Assembly: GCF_003667575.1 (NCBI RefSeq)
Contig: NZ_RCUY01000005.1
Location: 496,001-560,000 of the forward strand
Source: Mycetocola lacteus
GTDB lineage: Bacteria > Actinomycetota > Actinomycetes > Actinomycetales > Microbacteriaceae
Direction: 5' to 3'
DNA length: 64,000 nucleotides
This document shows, piece by piece, positions 1 to 8,658 of this stretch (position 1 is its first letter; each line of letters starts with the position of its first letter). The notes below the pieces were generated by a model. It had not been told where the DNA came from. It searched no databases and saw only the letters and a list, made by a program, of their open reading frames with translations. Position numbers and translations under genes: made by a program.

Positions 1-491
1 AAATAGCGTTGTCCGCGGCCGGCCAGCAGCCGGTCCGAGGCCACCACACCGGTGCCTTCGGTAAACGGCATGCCCGGAAGGCGCGGGTTGAGGCTCGCCG
101 GCGCGGTGCCCAGATCGTTGTCCCGGGCGAAACGACGTAGTTGCAGCGCAACGGTCAGGGCTCGGCGGGTGTTTCGGTTCAGCAGCAGGAGAACCAGGGT
201 GAGCCCCAGCACGATGGTCAGAAAAAACCCCGCCTGGATCAGCGTCAACGCCGGGTCGTGCTCGCCGCGCAACAACGCGGCCACCGGTCGCGCCACCGTG
301 AGCACAAAAACCACGGCCACCGGGATCGCCAGCAGGATGCCCAATCGTCGTTTCATTCCGCGCGAGACGGCCAGCGGATGCGGCCCCTCGGCACCGGCCG
401 TCAGTGCGCGGGAAAACTCGGCCCGGTCGCCCCGCGTGGGGCACCACTCAAACGCACCAAAATCACGTGGCGAAGACTCGGGCGTGCTCAT
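1..491 (-). CDS. Membrane protein of unknown function (C-terminus cut by window edge)
   Basis: The reading frame opens at the ATG at 491 and is still open at base 1, so about 163 residues are visible and the C-terminus lies outside. The N-terminal 50 residues are polar (MSTPESSPRDFGAFEW...). Two transmembrane helices follow, near residues 52-66 and 83-103. A cytosolic part then carries an LRRFARDNDL...PGMPF stretch, reminiscent of conserved actinobacterial membrane proteins with a 'RFAxxNxL...PGxxF' pattern. A -10-like TAGGGT ends six bases before the ATG, so the mRNA is probably leaderless. It follows thyX on the same strand, beyond a strong hairpin, so it is probably a separate transcription unit. 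No function can be assigned. Confidence 0.7.
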   Translation of the reverse strand, partial: MSTPESSPRDFGAFEWCPTRGDRAEFSRALTAGAEGPHPLAVSRGMKRRLGILLAIPVAVVFVLTVARPVAALLRGEHDPALTLIQAGFFLTIVLGLTLVLLLLNRNTRRALTVALQLRRFARDNDLGTAPASLNPRLPGMPFTEGTGVVASDRLLAGRGQRY

Positions 492-497
492 GCCGAT

Positions 498-503
498 ACC
501 CTA
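498..503 (-). promoter_or_regulatory. -10-like TAGGGT, leaderless start of the partial membrane gene
   Basis: TAGGGT on the minus strand ends exactly six bases before the ATG at 491. Transcription starting about seven bases downstream of a -10 box would begin at the start codon. No Shine-Dalgarno sequence is visible. Confidence 0.45.
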
Positions 504-632
504 GCGTGTTTCCGCGCGGCGTCGCCGGGACGCGTCCGCCACCGACCCGCGCGTGTGCGCCGAGAGCGATACCTGTATGTGCGCCACCGAGGATGCCCAC
601 GTTCGCGCCACCGGCGGTGCCCACAGACACAA

Positions 633-662
633 GCGACCCCCGGGCCAGGGCCCGGGGGTCGC
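633..662 (-). terminator. Hairpin terminator downstream of thyX
   Basis: A perfect 14-base inverted repeat (633-646 against 649-662) lies 16 bases beyond the thyX stop. There is no T-run after it, which is common for actinobacterial terminators. Confidence 0.6.
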
Positions 663-677
663 ACACATCGTCACCGA

Positions 678-1403
678 TTACGGGGCGACGCGGCCGTTCT
701 TGTTGAACGCCTCATAGGTGAGCGGCATGAGCTCGGCGAAGAAGTTCTCCATCTGCTCGGCACACATCTCGATCTCGCGCTGCGGGAACGAGGGGAAGTG
801 GGTGCCCTCACGCTTGGTGCGCAGGCTGAGGAAGTTCATCAGCGAGCGCGCGTTGACGGTCACATACATCGAGGAGTACAGGTTCAGCGGCAGCACGATC
901 CGGGCAACCTCGCGGGCCACTCCGGCCTCCAGCATGCGCTGGTAGGACTCGTAGGCGGCGATCGACTGGGCCTCAGCCTCGGCCTGCACCAGCGCGGTCT
1001 GTTCGGGGGTACCGGGCAGGAAGTTGTAGGCGCCGGGCTTACCCTCCTGGACCAGGTTGCGCTTCTCGTTGGGCACGTAGAAGGTGGGGTTCAGCTGACG
1101 GTAGCGACCCGACTCTTCGTTATAGGAGGCCATGCGGTGACGCATGAACTCGCGGAACACGAAGATCGGTGCCTGCACGTAGAAGGTCATCGAGTTGTGC
1201 TCAAACGGGGAACCGTGACGGTCCCGCATGAGGTAGTTGATGAGACCGCGGTCGCGGCTCGTGGCCTCGTCACCGCTCTGGGCGGATTCGAGGGTCTGCT
1301 CACCCTGGGTGGACACCCGGGCGGCAAACAGGACATCGGCGTCACTGGCGTTTGAACGAACCAGTTCCACCGTCATTTCGCTGCGGAATTCGATCTCTGA
1401 CAC
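678..1403 (-). CDS. thyX: Flavin-dependent thymidylate synthase ThyX
   Basis: ThyX makes dTMP from dUMP using methylene-tetrahydrofolate, FAD and NADPH, and is unrelated to ThyA. The 241-residue protein has the family signature around residues 88-102: RHR, then S93 and ESGRYR, which bind FAD and dUMP. Length matches the family. The start is GTG at 1403; a -10-like TAGGCT ends six bases upstream, so the transcript is probably leaderless (GGAG lies inside those six bases and could act as a ribosome site if transcription starts further upstream). In many actinomycetes thyX sits close to dapB, as it does here, with an exporter/two-component island and stress genes between them. Confidence 0.95.
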   Translation of the reverse strand: MSEIEFRSEMTVELVRSNASDADVLFAARVSTQGEQTLESAQSGDEATSRDRGLINYLMRDRHGSPFEHNSMTFYVQAPIFVFREFMRHRMASYNEESGRYRQLNPTFYVPNEKRNLVQEGKPGAYNFLPGTPEQTALVQAEAEAQSIAAYESYQRMLEAGVAREVARIVLPLNLYSSMYVTVNARSLMNFLSLRTKREGTHFPSFPQREIEMCAEQMENFFAELMPLTYEAFNKNGRVAP

Positions 1404-1684
1404 GGCTCCAGCCTATCGCGTGCGATCCACTTTGGGATCGAAGCAGGCGGGACTTCACCCTCGGATTGTCCCCTCCTTCGGGAAGTTTGACCGGCATCCA
1501 GCCGGCCCCCACATTTTTTGTCTCGGGCGCGGCGAGAACGGATGTGACATTTCACTCCGGACGGTCCCTGAAAAACGCCAGAAAGGAAGGTGCGTGCCCG
1601 CCGTGAACGCGTTAGGCTCGGCATACACGAGGCCTGCCGGGCATTCGGCTCGACGGCCACCATCAGCTACCTGTGGAGGACACC
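1404..1684. promoter_or_regulatory. Divergent intergenic region, thyX / OsmC
   Basis: It holds the thyX -10-like hexamer TAGGCT (1410-1415, minus strand) and a GGAGG ribosome site at 1675-1679 serving the OsmC gene. The middle part (about 1520-1620) is less G+C rich than the genes and probably contains the OsmC promoter, but I cannot pick a convincing -35/-10 pair. No other gene or repeat is seen. Confidence 0.4.
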
Positions 1685-2110
1685 ATGGCAATTACCAGCG
1701 AAGCAACCACCGTCTGGACCGGGTCCCTGTTTGAGGGTTCGGGCACCGTGAACCTGGATTCGTCCTCCGCGGCGAACCTTCCGGTGAACTGGAAGGCCCG
1801 TTCCGAGGGTTCGGACAAGGTCACCACCCCCGAAGAACTCATCGGCGCCGCCCACTCGGCCTGCTACTCGATGGCCTTCTCGAACATGCTCACCGAGGCC
1901 GGTTTTACCCCCGAGCGTCTGCACGTGACCGCCGCCGTCACCTTCGTCCCGGGCACCGGCATCACCGGCAGCCACCTGCTGGTCAACGCGACTGTGCCGG
2001 GTATCTCGGCCGAGGACTTCGACCGTATCGCCGCCGAGGCCAAGGCCGGCTGCCCGGTATCGGCTGCCCTGGCCGGTATCGAGATCACCCTCGAAGCAAG
2101 CCTGGCCTAG
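1685..2110 (+). CDS. osmC: OsmC-family peroxiredoxin
   Basis: OsmC/Ohr proteins reduce organic and hydrogen peroxides with a reactive cysteine pair. This 141-residue protein has both expected cysteines, in HSACYSMAFS and in AGCPVSAA. The wording of the first motif and the length fit OsmC rather than Ohr. I use the ATG at 1685, which has GGAGG five bases upstream, rather than the in-frame GTG at 1673 whose own sequence overlaps that ribosome site. The next gene starts 14 bases downstream on the same strand and may be co-transcribed. Role: cytosolic peroxide or osmotic stress defence, inferred from the family. Confidence 0.9.
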   Translation: MAITSEATTVWTGSLFEGSGTVNLDSSSAANLPVNWKARSEGSDKVTTPEELIGAAHSACYSMAFSNMLTEAGFTPERLHVTAAVTFVPGTGITGSHLLVNATVPGISAEDFDRIAAEAKAGCPVSAALAGIEITLEASLA

Positions 2111-2124
2111 CCGGAAAGCGGGGT

Positions 2125-3021
2125 GTGAACATGAACATTCTGTTGGCCGGTGCCTCCGGTCTGATCGGTTCCGCCCTGCAGACACGGCTGCGCGCCGCCG
2201 GGCACTCCCTCCGGGTGCTCGTGCGGCGCGAGCCCGCCGCCGAGAACGAGGTGCGCTGGGATCCCGACGCGCACTTCCTGCCCGCCGATGCCCTGGATGG
2301 CATCGAAGCCGTGATCAACCTCGGTGGGGCCAGCATCGGCAAGCTCCCCTGGACCCCGAGCTATCAGCGCACCCTGCTCTCCTCCCGCCTCAACGGGACG
2401 CAGACCATCGTGCGCGCCATTCGTACCAGCACCGCTCCCCCGCGGATCCTGATCAACGCGTCCGCCTCGGGATTCTACGGATCCCGCCCCGGGATCGACC
2501 TGGATGAATCCAGCAGTGGCGGTACCGGATTCCTCGCCGAGCTGACCCAGCGCTGGGAGGCCGCCGCGCTGGAGGCCTCGGATCACTGCACCGTGGTGCT
2601 TGCTCGCACCGGCATCGTGCTGGATCCGGCCGGTGCCATCGGCCCCATGCTGACCCTCGCCAAGCTGGGCCTCGGCGGCCCGCTCGGCTCGGGCAAAAAC
2701 CTGTGGCCCTGGGTGTCACTGGAGGACGAGGTGCGCGCACTGGAGTTCCTGCTGACCTCGACCCTGTCCGGCCCGGTCAACATCACCGGTCCGGTGCCGG
2801 CCACCTCCGGTGAGATCGGACGGGCGCTCGCCGAAAACCTGGGCCGTCCCTACTGGCTACCCGCCCCCGCGTTTGCGCTGCGCCTGCTGTTGCAGAACGC
2901 GGCCGAGGATCTGCTGCTGGTTGACCAGCACATCCGGCCCGCGGTCCTGCAGGGTGAGGGCTTCGAGTTCAGCTATCCCGATGCTGCCTCGGCGCTGAAG
3001 GTGGCGCTCAAGGCGGACTAG
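2125..3021 (+). CDS. TIGR01777-family epimerase/oxidoreductase (SDR39U1-like)
   Basis: The 298-residue protein opens with a Rossmann nucleotide-binding motif, GASGLIG, near residue 9. It continues with NLGGASIGK and INASASGFYG, which are typical of the atypical SDR group TIGR01777 (YfcH/SDR39U1). The C-terminal part (about residues 235-295) is the small DUF1731-type domain with FALRLLL and VLQGEGFEF. The substrate is unknown in bacteria generally. Start GTG 2125 follows GGAAAG by seven bases; ATG 2131 is an alternative. It lies 14 bases after the OsmC gene and converges on the glutaminase gene. Confidence 0.88.
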   Translation: MNMNILLAGASGLIGSALQTRLRAAGHSLRVLVRREPAAENEVRWDPDAHFLPADALDGIEAVINLGGASIGKLPWTPSYQRTLLSSRLNGTQTIVRAIRTSTAPPRILINASASGFYGSRPGIDLDESSSGGTGFLAELTQRWEAAALEASDHCTVVLARTGIVLDPAGAIGPMLTLAKLGLGGPLGSGKNLWPWVSLEDEVRALEFLLTSTLSGPVNITGPVPATSGEIGRALAENLGRPYWLPAPAFALRLLLQNAAEDLLLVDQHIRPAVLQGEGFEFSYPDAASALKVALKAD

Positions 3022-3088
3022 GGTGCCGGTTTCCGCGCCCGCGCGTGCACTCGGCGCACGGGTGGCCCGGACGAGTGGGCCCGGGCGG

Positions 3089-4393
3089 CTAGCTGCCCTC
3101 GGTAAGCGCGAGACCCAGCGTTTCCAGGGATGCAGCATCGGCGGGGAAGGTTCCGTCGCCGAGATCGCGGTTGGGAATCGAGGAGCGCGGATCCACCAGG
3201 TACACCGCGTGCCCCTCGAGGATCAGTCGGCGCAGCCCCTCCATCAGCATCCGCCGGCTCACATCATCCACCGAGGAGACGCGGGCCAGATCCAGCGCGA
3301 TGGTCTTGCGGTCGTTGGGGATCTGCTCCAGCTCGCGCATCACTCGTTCGGCGCTCGAGAAACGCAGCGGACCCTGCAACTCGATCACGTGGAATTCCCC
3401 CTGCCCGGACACCCGCCGATTGGCGTGCCGAATCACATCCCGGGAGAGCGGCGGGGACTTCAGCAGGTGCATGCCCATGTCGCCGGAGAAGCGTTCAAAG
3501 GCCTGCACCCCGCGCACCGAGTTACCCACCGGATCCAGCCGCGGCGAGAATACGGCCGCACCCACCTGCCCGGGTAGTGCTCCGATGATGCCCCCGGCCA
3601 CCCCGGATTTGGCGGGGATACCCACCTGGGTCATCCAGTCGCCGGCCGCGTCGTACATGCCACAGGTGGTCATCACCGAGAGCACCTGCTGGGCCACATG
3701 CTCATCCACCACCCGCTCCTGGGTGATCGGGTTGATCCCCGCGTTGGCCAGGGTCATCGCCATGACCGCGAGGTCGCGTACGTCCACCAGGATCGAGCAC
3801 TGGCGGGTGTACCCCTCGACGATGTCCGCGGGGTCCTGAGTGAAGCCGTCTACCGAACGCACCAGGTAGGCCAGGGACATGTTCCGAAAAGCGGTGCCCA
3901 TCTCCGAGGCATAGACGGCCTCATCCACGTCCAGCTCGCGGCCGGCAAAGGCCGAGAGACCGGCGCGGACCGCCTCAAACCGCTCGTCTCGGCTGGCCTC
4001 GGGACGCACCAGCGCGTGGGTCGCGATGGCGCCGATGTTCACCATCGGGTTTTCGGGACGCTGGGTTCTGGGATCCAGGGAGGCGGAGTTGAAACTCTCG
4101 CCGCTGGGCTCCACCCCGATCTTGTCCAGCACGGTCTCAAACCCGCGCTCTTGGAGGGCGAGGGCGTACACGAAGGGCTTGGAGATCGACTGGATGGTGA
4201 AGCGCTCGTGGATGTCCCCGGCCGCATAGATCTTGCCGTCCGACATGCACAGCGCGCTGGCCAGCAGATCGGGATTCGCCCGTGCGAGCTCGGGGATATA
4301 GGTCGCAACCTCCCCGTCGTCCCGCGTATTCTCGAGTACTTCGTGCAGGTAGTCCGGGATAGGCGTGTGCATATATCCAATATAGAAAAACAT
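3089..4393 (-). CDS. glsA: Glutaminase A with C-terminal STAS domain
   Basis: The first 300 residues are a serine-dependent beta-lactamase-like glutaminase, which hydrolyses L-glutamine to glutamate and ammonia. The catalytic S-x-x-K is in QSISKPF, followed by the family stretches GEFN-like GESFNS, NPMVNIGAI and GxxAKSGVAGGI. Residues about 320-434 (HVIELQGPLRFSSAERV ... VDDVSRRML) form a STAS domain, an arrangement found in many actinobacterial glutaminases. The ATG at 4393 is preceded by CCGGAG at about nine bases; an internal ATG at 4372 lacks a ribosome site. The enzyme is probably cytosolic. Confidence 0.93.
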   Translation of the reverse strand: MFFYIGYMHTPIPDYLHEVLENTRDDGEVATYIPELARANPDLLASALCMSDGKIYAAGDIHERFTIQSISKPFVYALALQERGFETVLDKIGVEPSGESFNSASLDPRTQRPENPMVNIGAIATHALVRPEASRDERFEAVRAGLSAFAGRELDVDEAVYASEMGTAFRNMSLAYLVRSVDGFTQDPADIVEGYTRQCSILVDVRDLAVMAMTLANAGINPITQERVVDEHVAQQVLSVMTTCGMYDAAGDWMTQVGIPAKSGVAGGIIGALPGQVGAAVFSPRLDPVGNSVRGVQAFERFSGDMGMHLLKSPPLSRDVIRHANRRVSGQGEFHVIELQGPLRFSSAERVMRELEQIPNDRKTIALDLARVSSVDDVSRRMLMEGLRRLILEGHAVYLVDPRSSIPNRDLGDGTFPADAASLETLGLALTEGS

Positions 4394-4443
4394 CCGTGCA
4401 AACTCCGGAGACTATCCCCAAACGCTCAGGAACGGCGCTCCCA

Positions 4444-4683
4444 TTAGCGCGTCTGCGCGCCCGATTCTTCGTCATGCTGCGCGATATCGCGAGCGAGGCG
4501 ACGACGATAACGCACATAGGCGATGACGGCACCCAGCACCAACACAATTGCCGGAACGATATAGGTCACATTCCCACCATCAATCGCGCTCAGCACGATA
4601 AAGGCGATCACCGCCGCTCCCATTCCGAAGGCAAAGTCGCGGAAAAACTGAATCTTGTGCCAGGCAAGGTTGGGCGCGGTCAT
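4444..4683 (-). CDS. Small two-helix membrane protein, unknown
   Basis: A 79-residue protein with a short polar head (MTAPNLAWHKIQF), a hydrophobic segment near residues 18-36, a second near 41-59 and a basic-acidic tail (YRRRLARDIAQHDEESG). I recognise no family. The start is ATG 4683; an in-frame GTG at 4695 would add four residues. Neither has a clear ribosome site. It lies between the response regulator and the glutaminase gene on the same strand, separated from the regulator by a hairpin. Confidence 0.6.
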   Translation of the reverse strand: MTAPNLAWHKIQFFRDFAFGMGAAVIAFIVLSAIDGGNVTYIVPAIVLVLGAVIAYVRYRRRLARDIAQHDEESGAQTR

Positions 4684-4712
4684 TGTGAAATCCACTCTGT
4701 TCGAACGATGGT

Positions 4713-4732
4713 ACGGAAGCGGTTGCTTCCGT
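4713..4732 (-). terminator. Short perfect hairpin after the response-regulator gene
   Basis: Eight-base arms (4713-4720 and 4725-4732) enclose a GGTT loop, about 70 bases beyond the response-regulator stop. There is no T-run. It may be a terminator or an operator for the small membrane gene. Confidence 0.4.
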
Positions 4733-4800
4733 GTCAGTCCCGCGATGCCGGCGGCGGCCGTTCCGAGGGGTATGTGGTCAAACCATAGCGTATGTAATAG

Positions 4801-5457
4801 TCACGGCCGTTCCGAGGACTCGCGGAGGAGGCCGAGTTCCAGCGCCAGGGTCACCGCGCGGGTGCGATCGCCCACGCCGAGCTTGTCGAAGATGCGCACC
4901 AGGTGGGTTTTGACCGTGGCCTCGGAGACGTGCAACCCCAGGGCGATCTGTCCGTTGGTGCGTCCCTGGGCAACGAGGGCGAGCACCTCGCGCTCGCGCG
5001 GGGTGAGGGTGGGGCCGGTGGGTTGAGCTGGCTGACGCATCCGCGACACCAGGGCCGCGGCGATCTCCGGGGCCAGCACCGTTTTCCCGGCGGCGACTGC
5101 GCGCACACCGGCGATGATCTCCTCCTCGGGTGCGGCCTTGAGTAGGTAGCCGGCGGCCCCCGCCTCGATCGCGTCGAGGATCGCATCATCACTCTCATAC
5201 GTGGTGAGGATCAGCACGCGGGTGTCCGGGCAGTGGGCGAGGATTTCTGCGGTCGCCGCGACCCCATCTCCGCCGGGCATGCGCAGATCCATCAGCACCA
5301 CATCGGTGGGGATCGCGCGCACCCGCGCGACCGCCTCGGGTCCGCTTGAGGCGGTGCCCACCACGATGATGCCCGCGGCGTCCTCCAGGGTGGCCGAGAT
5401 TCCGGCACGCACGATCGGGTGATCATCCACCACAAAAACCCGTAGCTCGGCGGTCAT
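4801..5457 (-). CDS. NarL/FixJ-family response regulator
   Basis: The 218-residue protein has a receiver domain (residues 1-120) with acidic pocket VVDDHP, phospho-acceptor Asp in VVLMDLRMPG and the conserved Lys in YLLKAAPEEE. A LuxR-type helix-turn-helix (about residues 150-210) follows: LTPREREVLALVAQG ... SEATVKTHLVRIF. Its ATG overlaps the histidine kinase stop (ATGA at 5454-5457), so the two are translationally coupled. Together with the exporter genes directly upstream it forms a four-gene operon of sensor, regulator and efflux pump, so the pump is probably the target or the partner of the sensor. Confidence 0.93.
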   Translation of the reverse strand: MTAELRVFVVDDHPIVRAGISATLEDAAGIIVVGTASSGPEAVARVRAIPTDVVLMDLRMPGGDGVAATAEILAHCPDTRVLILTTYESDDAILDAIEAGAAGYLLKAAPEEEIIAGVRAVAAGKTVLAPEIAAALVSRMRQPAQPTGPTLTPREREVLALVAQGRTNGQIALGLHVSEATVKTHLVRIFDKLGVGDRTRAVTLALELGLLRESSERP

Positions 5458-6809
5458 GATTGCTCCTTGGTGCTCGGATGAGTGCTCGGATGAGTGCCGG
5501 GATCGGTACTCGGATGAGTGGTGAAATCGGTACTCGGCGGGACGCCCGGACCGGCACTCGGCGGGGCGCTCGGTTCGGTACTCAGCGGAAGCTCAACGCT
5601 CAGCAGCGCCCCACCCTCGGTGCCCGCGGTCAGAGCGACCGTGCCGCCCACCCCACCCAGGCGTTCGGCCAGACCGGCGAGCCCAAACTGCCCGCCGGTC
5701 GGCTGAGCAGTGGCGTTCCGCTCCCCCGATGCCGCCGATTCGGGGGCGGCGGCGGTCGGACCGCGACCGTTATCCGCGATCCCGAGCCGCACGCCCGCCC
5801 GATCCGAGACGACGCTCACCCGCGCGGTATTGGCCCCCGAGTGTTTGCGCACGTTGGCCAGGCCCTCCTGGACGCAGCGCAGCAGGATGACCTCCTCGGC
5901 GCGGGAGAGCAACGTCCCTGGATTCAGCGAGAATTCGAGGTCGACGGCGATCCCGGTTTCCCGGGCAAACCGGGTGCAGAAGCGCTCCAGGGTTTCGGCG
6001 AAGGTCGATTCCTCGAGCGAGGAGGCTGTCGCGACCATCGCCCGGGTTTCGGCCAGCGCCTCGGCGGCGCTGGACTCGATCAGCCGGACGGTGTCCACAA
6101 GCTTGGGGGATCCCGCCTCCGCCTGACGCCGCGCGCTACGCGAGAGCATCACCACGCCGGTCAGGGTCTGGGCCACCGTATCGTGCAGGTCCCGGGAGAG
6201 ACGCCCCCGCTCGTGCATGGCCCCGGCATCGCGGTTGAGCGCGGCGATCTCCTCCTGACGCAGCCGCAGCTGGTCGTAGAGGCGCGCATTCTCGGCGCTC
6301 ACCCGGGAGATGCCCGAGATCCACAGACCCATCGCCAGGTTGAACGCATAGGACACGGCGCCGATGACCAGGGCGTTCCCCGGCCAGTCCGATCCCTCAG
6401 TGCCGAGGATCGAGGTGGTGGTCATCGCGATGGCGGCAATCCCCGAGAGGATCAGCGGCCGGCGCGGACGGGCATTGCCCTCCCAGATCATCGGATACAG
6501 GATCACCTGCGCGGTGAACATCGAGGGGCTGGCGAAGGTCAGCAGCGCACCGATCGGGATCACCCAGGCGGCACCCCAACCCACCGCATTGGTCTCGTTG
6601 CGGGGGCGCGCCCACAGCAGATAGTAGGCAAGCAGCGCCCCCAGACCTACGGTGATCAGGACCACTCGGGTGCCCACGTCCAAACGCGAGGCTCCCTCGT
6701 GGGTCACCGAGACGAAGGCCAGCAGAATCAGCAGCACCATGCAGGCGGAAACAGCAAGGTCCCACCCACGTCTGAGAGTCATGTCCCTCATTCTGACACA
6801 GCGGCTCAT
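5454..6809 (-). CDS. NarL-type sensor histidine kinase with repetitive tail
   Basis: About five or six transmembrane helices occupy residues 10-165. A HisKA_3 dimerisation helix carries the phospho-acceptor His in RGRLSRDLHDTVAQ, and an HATPase_c domain has EGLANVRKHSGA (N box) and IADNGRGP (G1). The last 35 residues are low complexity, mainly P/S/T/G/H in THPST-like units. The start is ambiguous: ATG 6809 overlaps the permease stop as ATGA, while ATG 6791 and 6782 give shorter N-termini; an apparent longer frame up to 7214 reads through the permease gene and is not real. The kinase is coupled to the regulator downstream. Confidence 0.9.
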   Translation of the reverse strand: MSRCVRMRDMTLRRGWDLAVSACMVLLILLAFVSVTHEGASRLDVGTRVVLITVGLGALLAYYLLWARPRNETNAVGWGAAWVIPIGALLTFASPSMFTAQVILYPMIWEGNARPRRPLILSGIAAIAMTTTSILGTEGSDWPGNALVIGAVSYAFNLAMGLWISGISRVSAENARLYDQLRLRQEEIAALNRDAGAMHERGRLSRDLHDTVAQTLTGVVMLSRSARRQAEAGSPKLVDTVRLIESSAAEALAETRAMVATASSLEESTFAETLERFCTRFARETGIAVDLEFSLNPGTLLSRAEEVILLRCVQEGLANVRKHSGANTARVSVVSDRAGVRLGIADNGRGPTAAAPESAASGERNATAQPTGGQFGLAGLAERLGGVGGTVALTAGTEGGALLSVELPLSTEPSAPPSAGPGVPPSTDFTTHPSTDPGTHPSTHPSTKEQS

Positions 6810-7687
6810 ACGGTGCGCAGACGCCGTCCGAACCGGCCGATCGCCAGCAGCAGGAAGAGGATTCCCAGCCCCGAGAGGATCGCGATCAGCAGCGGCACAC
6901 CCAGCTCGGTGTCCCCCACCATCGCGTGCACGCCGAAGTAGGTGGCCAGGCTCTCGCCGGCACCCGGCTGGGCGGCATCCAACGCGTCCAGCGGCCCCGC
7001 GGTGAGGGGTCCGCGCACCAGGCTCGCGGCCTGGGCAAACGGCAGCAGGGTGAGGACCTTGGCGACGCCCGCGGGCAGGGTGCCCAGCGGCACATAGGCT
7101 CCGGCGAGGAACCCGACCCCGGTTCCCACGATGGTTGACAGCGCCGCAAACGCCCCGGCCGAGGCGATAAACGAGGCCGCCAGGGCCGACAGCGCGGCAA
7201 ACACCAGGCAGCACAGGAGGGTGATGCCCGCGGCTGAGGCCAGTTCGCCCAGGGTCATCCCGCCCCCGGTGATCGCCAGCGTGATCTGAGCGGCGGCCAG
7301 CAACAGCAGGGAGATCAGCGCGGCCACCAGGAAGGCTGCCAGCAGGTAGCCGAGGGTCAGATATCCACGCCGCGGAGGGGCGACCAGGAAATCATCGAAG
7401 CGATGGGCCACCCGATCATCCACAAACACGGCCATCGCGCCCAGGCTCGCGGTGAGCGAGGTGATCATGATAACCCCGGCAAACACCCACGCCCGAATGA
7501 ACCGGTCCACATCCTCCGCGGGGGCTCCGGGGAGCTGCGCGGTGACCGAGGAGGTGATCTGATTGCCCAGGAAAAACACGTACAGGGCAACCAGGATCAG
7601 TGCCGACAGCAGCGAGAAAAACACCCGCATGCGGTCGCGAAAAAACAGGCGGAGGTTGCGCCGGGTCAGGGTCCAGAGGGTGCTCAT
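6806..7687 (-). CDS. ABC-2 type exporter permease
   Basis: A 293-residue integral membrane protein with about six helices and the ABC-2 layout: a basic head (MSTLWTLTRRNLRLFFRDR), a first helix, a large extracytoplasmic loop near residues 45-65, then helices with the family-like AGAYVPLGTLP stretch near residue 195. It starts inside the stop of the ATPase gene (ATGA, 7684-7687) and ends inside the start of the kinase gene. It should pair with that ATPase as a DrrAB-like exporter; the substrate is unknown but this type is often linked to drug or peptide antibiotic resistance. Confidence 0.92.
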   Translation of the reverse strand: MSTLWTLTRRNLRLFFRDRMRVFFSLLSALILVALYVFFLGNQITSSVTAQLPGAPAEDVDRFIRAWVFAGVIMITSLTASLGAMAVFVDDRVAHRFDDFLVAPPRRGYLTLGYLLAAFLVAALISLLLLAAAQITLAITGGGMTLGELASAAGITLLCCLVFAALSALAASFIASAGAFAALSTIVGTGVGFLAGAYVPLGTLPAGVAKVLTLLPFAQAASLVRGPLTAGPLDALDAAQPGAGESLATYFGVHAMVGDTELGVPLLIAILSGLGILFLLLAIGRFGRRLRTV

Positions 7688-8610
7688 GCGGGGTCCTTGG
7701 GGGTGTCGCCGGTCACGGTCAGGAACACGTCGTCCATCGTGCCGTGCCGGAATTCGAAGTCGAGTATGTCTGAGTGGTGGGCGGTCAGCAGATCCAGCGC
7801 CACGGCGCTTCCGGGCAGGCGCAGATCGAAGCGGTCGCCCTCGCGGGTGCCGGGCAGCGCCGCGCAGGCGGCGATCAGCGCAGAGGCATCGGGACGCGGT
7901 GTGATGCTCAGCCGGCTGGCCCCGAGCCGGGCCCGCAAATCGGCGGCGGATCCGCGCTCAACCAGGGCACCCCCGGCGATGATGATTACGTCATCGGCAA
8001 GCTCGGTTTCGGCCAGATAGTGGGTGGTCAGCAGCACGGTCATGCCGGTGGCGCGGCGCAGGGTGTGAATCGCCTCCCAGATGCGTTCCCGGCTGGCGGG
8101 GTCGAGGCCCGCGGTGGGCTCATCGAGGATCAGGATCTCGGGCGAGTGGATCAGCGCCCGGGCGATATCCGCGCGCCGTTTCTGCCCACCGGAGAGGGTG
8201 CCGTAGCGGCGATCCAGAAATCCGGTGAGGTCGGTCATGTCGGCCAGCTCGATGATGCGGGCGCTCGTCCGTGCCGCGTCGAGCCCGTAGAGCCGGGCAC
8301 GCACGGTAAGGTTTTCGCGCACGCTGAGCAGTGGATCCAGCACCGAGGTCTGGAACACCACCCCGATCCGGCCGCGAATACGCGCGGTGGCCGCGGGGCC
8401 CGCCCCCACCCGGTCGCCCAGGACCTCGATCACCCCCGAGTCAAAGCCCAACAGGGTTGAGATGCAGGCGATGGTGGTGGACTTCCCGGCCCCGTTGGCG
8501 CCGAGCAACGCGCAGAGGCTCCCGGCCTCCACATCGAAGCTCAGGCCGGCTACCGCGGTGGTTCCGGAATACTGTTTCCGGAGGTCGTGTATATGGAGTG
8601 CAACCGTCAT
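7684..8610 (-). CDS. ABC exporter ATPase, DrrA/CcmA type
   Basis: The 308-residue ATPase has Walker A GANGAGKST near residue 38, Q-loop VFQTSVL, signature LSGGQKRR, Walker B ILILDEPTAGLDP and the switch His in TTHYL. The C-terminal extension of about 80 residues is typical of DrrA-like subunits. An SD-like GGAGGT directly abuts the ATG, too close to act normally; CAGCAT six bases upstream may instead be the -10 of a leaderless message. First gene of the ATPase-permease-kinase-regulator operon. An 18-base perfect palindrome lies 58-75 bases upstream of its start. Confidence 0.95.
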   Translation of the reverse strand: MTVALHIHDLRKQYSGTTAVAGLSFDVEAGSLCALLGANGAGKSTTIACISTLLGFDSGVIEVLGDRVGAGPAATARIRGRIGVVFQTSVLDPLLSVRENLTVRARLYGLDAARTSARIIELADMTDLTGFLDRRYGTLSGGQKRRADIARALIHSPEILILDEPTAGLDPASRERIWEAIHTLRRATGMTVLLTTHYLAETELADDVIIIAGGALVERGSAADLRARLGASRLSITPRPDASALIAACAALPGTREGDRFDLRLPGSAVALDLLTAHHSDILDFEFRHGTMDDVFLTVTGDTPKDPA

Positions 8611-8658
8611 ACCTCCATGCTGGCGGCCGCGCGCTTCCTCAGGGAGGCACGATTGAGT

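Noticed and set aside
463..666. 67-residue minus-strand frame overlapping the start of the first membrane gene
   Set aside because: Gly/Ala repeat-like composition, no ribosome site, and it runs through the thyX terminator hairpin and the next gene's promoter.
141..1355. Long plus-strand open frame across thyX (and similar antisense frames at 17872-20229, 48374-51046 and 45370-46047)
   Set aside because: These lie opposite clear, conserved genes, encode Gly/Arg/His-rich or low-complexity sequence, and lack ribosome sites; high G+C creates long antisense frames.
6810..7214. N-terminal extension of the histidine kinase frame
   Set aside because: It reads the permease gene in another frame; the encoded sequence is Arg/Gly-rich and unlike a kinase. 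The ATGA overlap gives a sound start.
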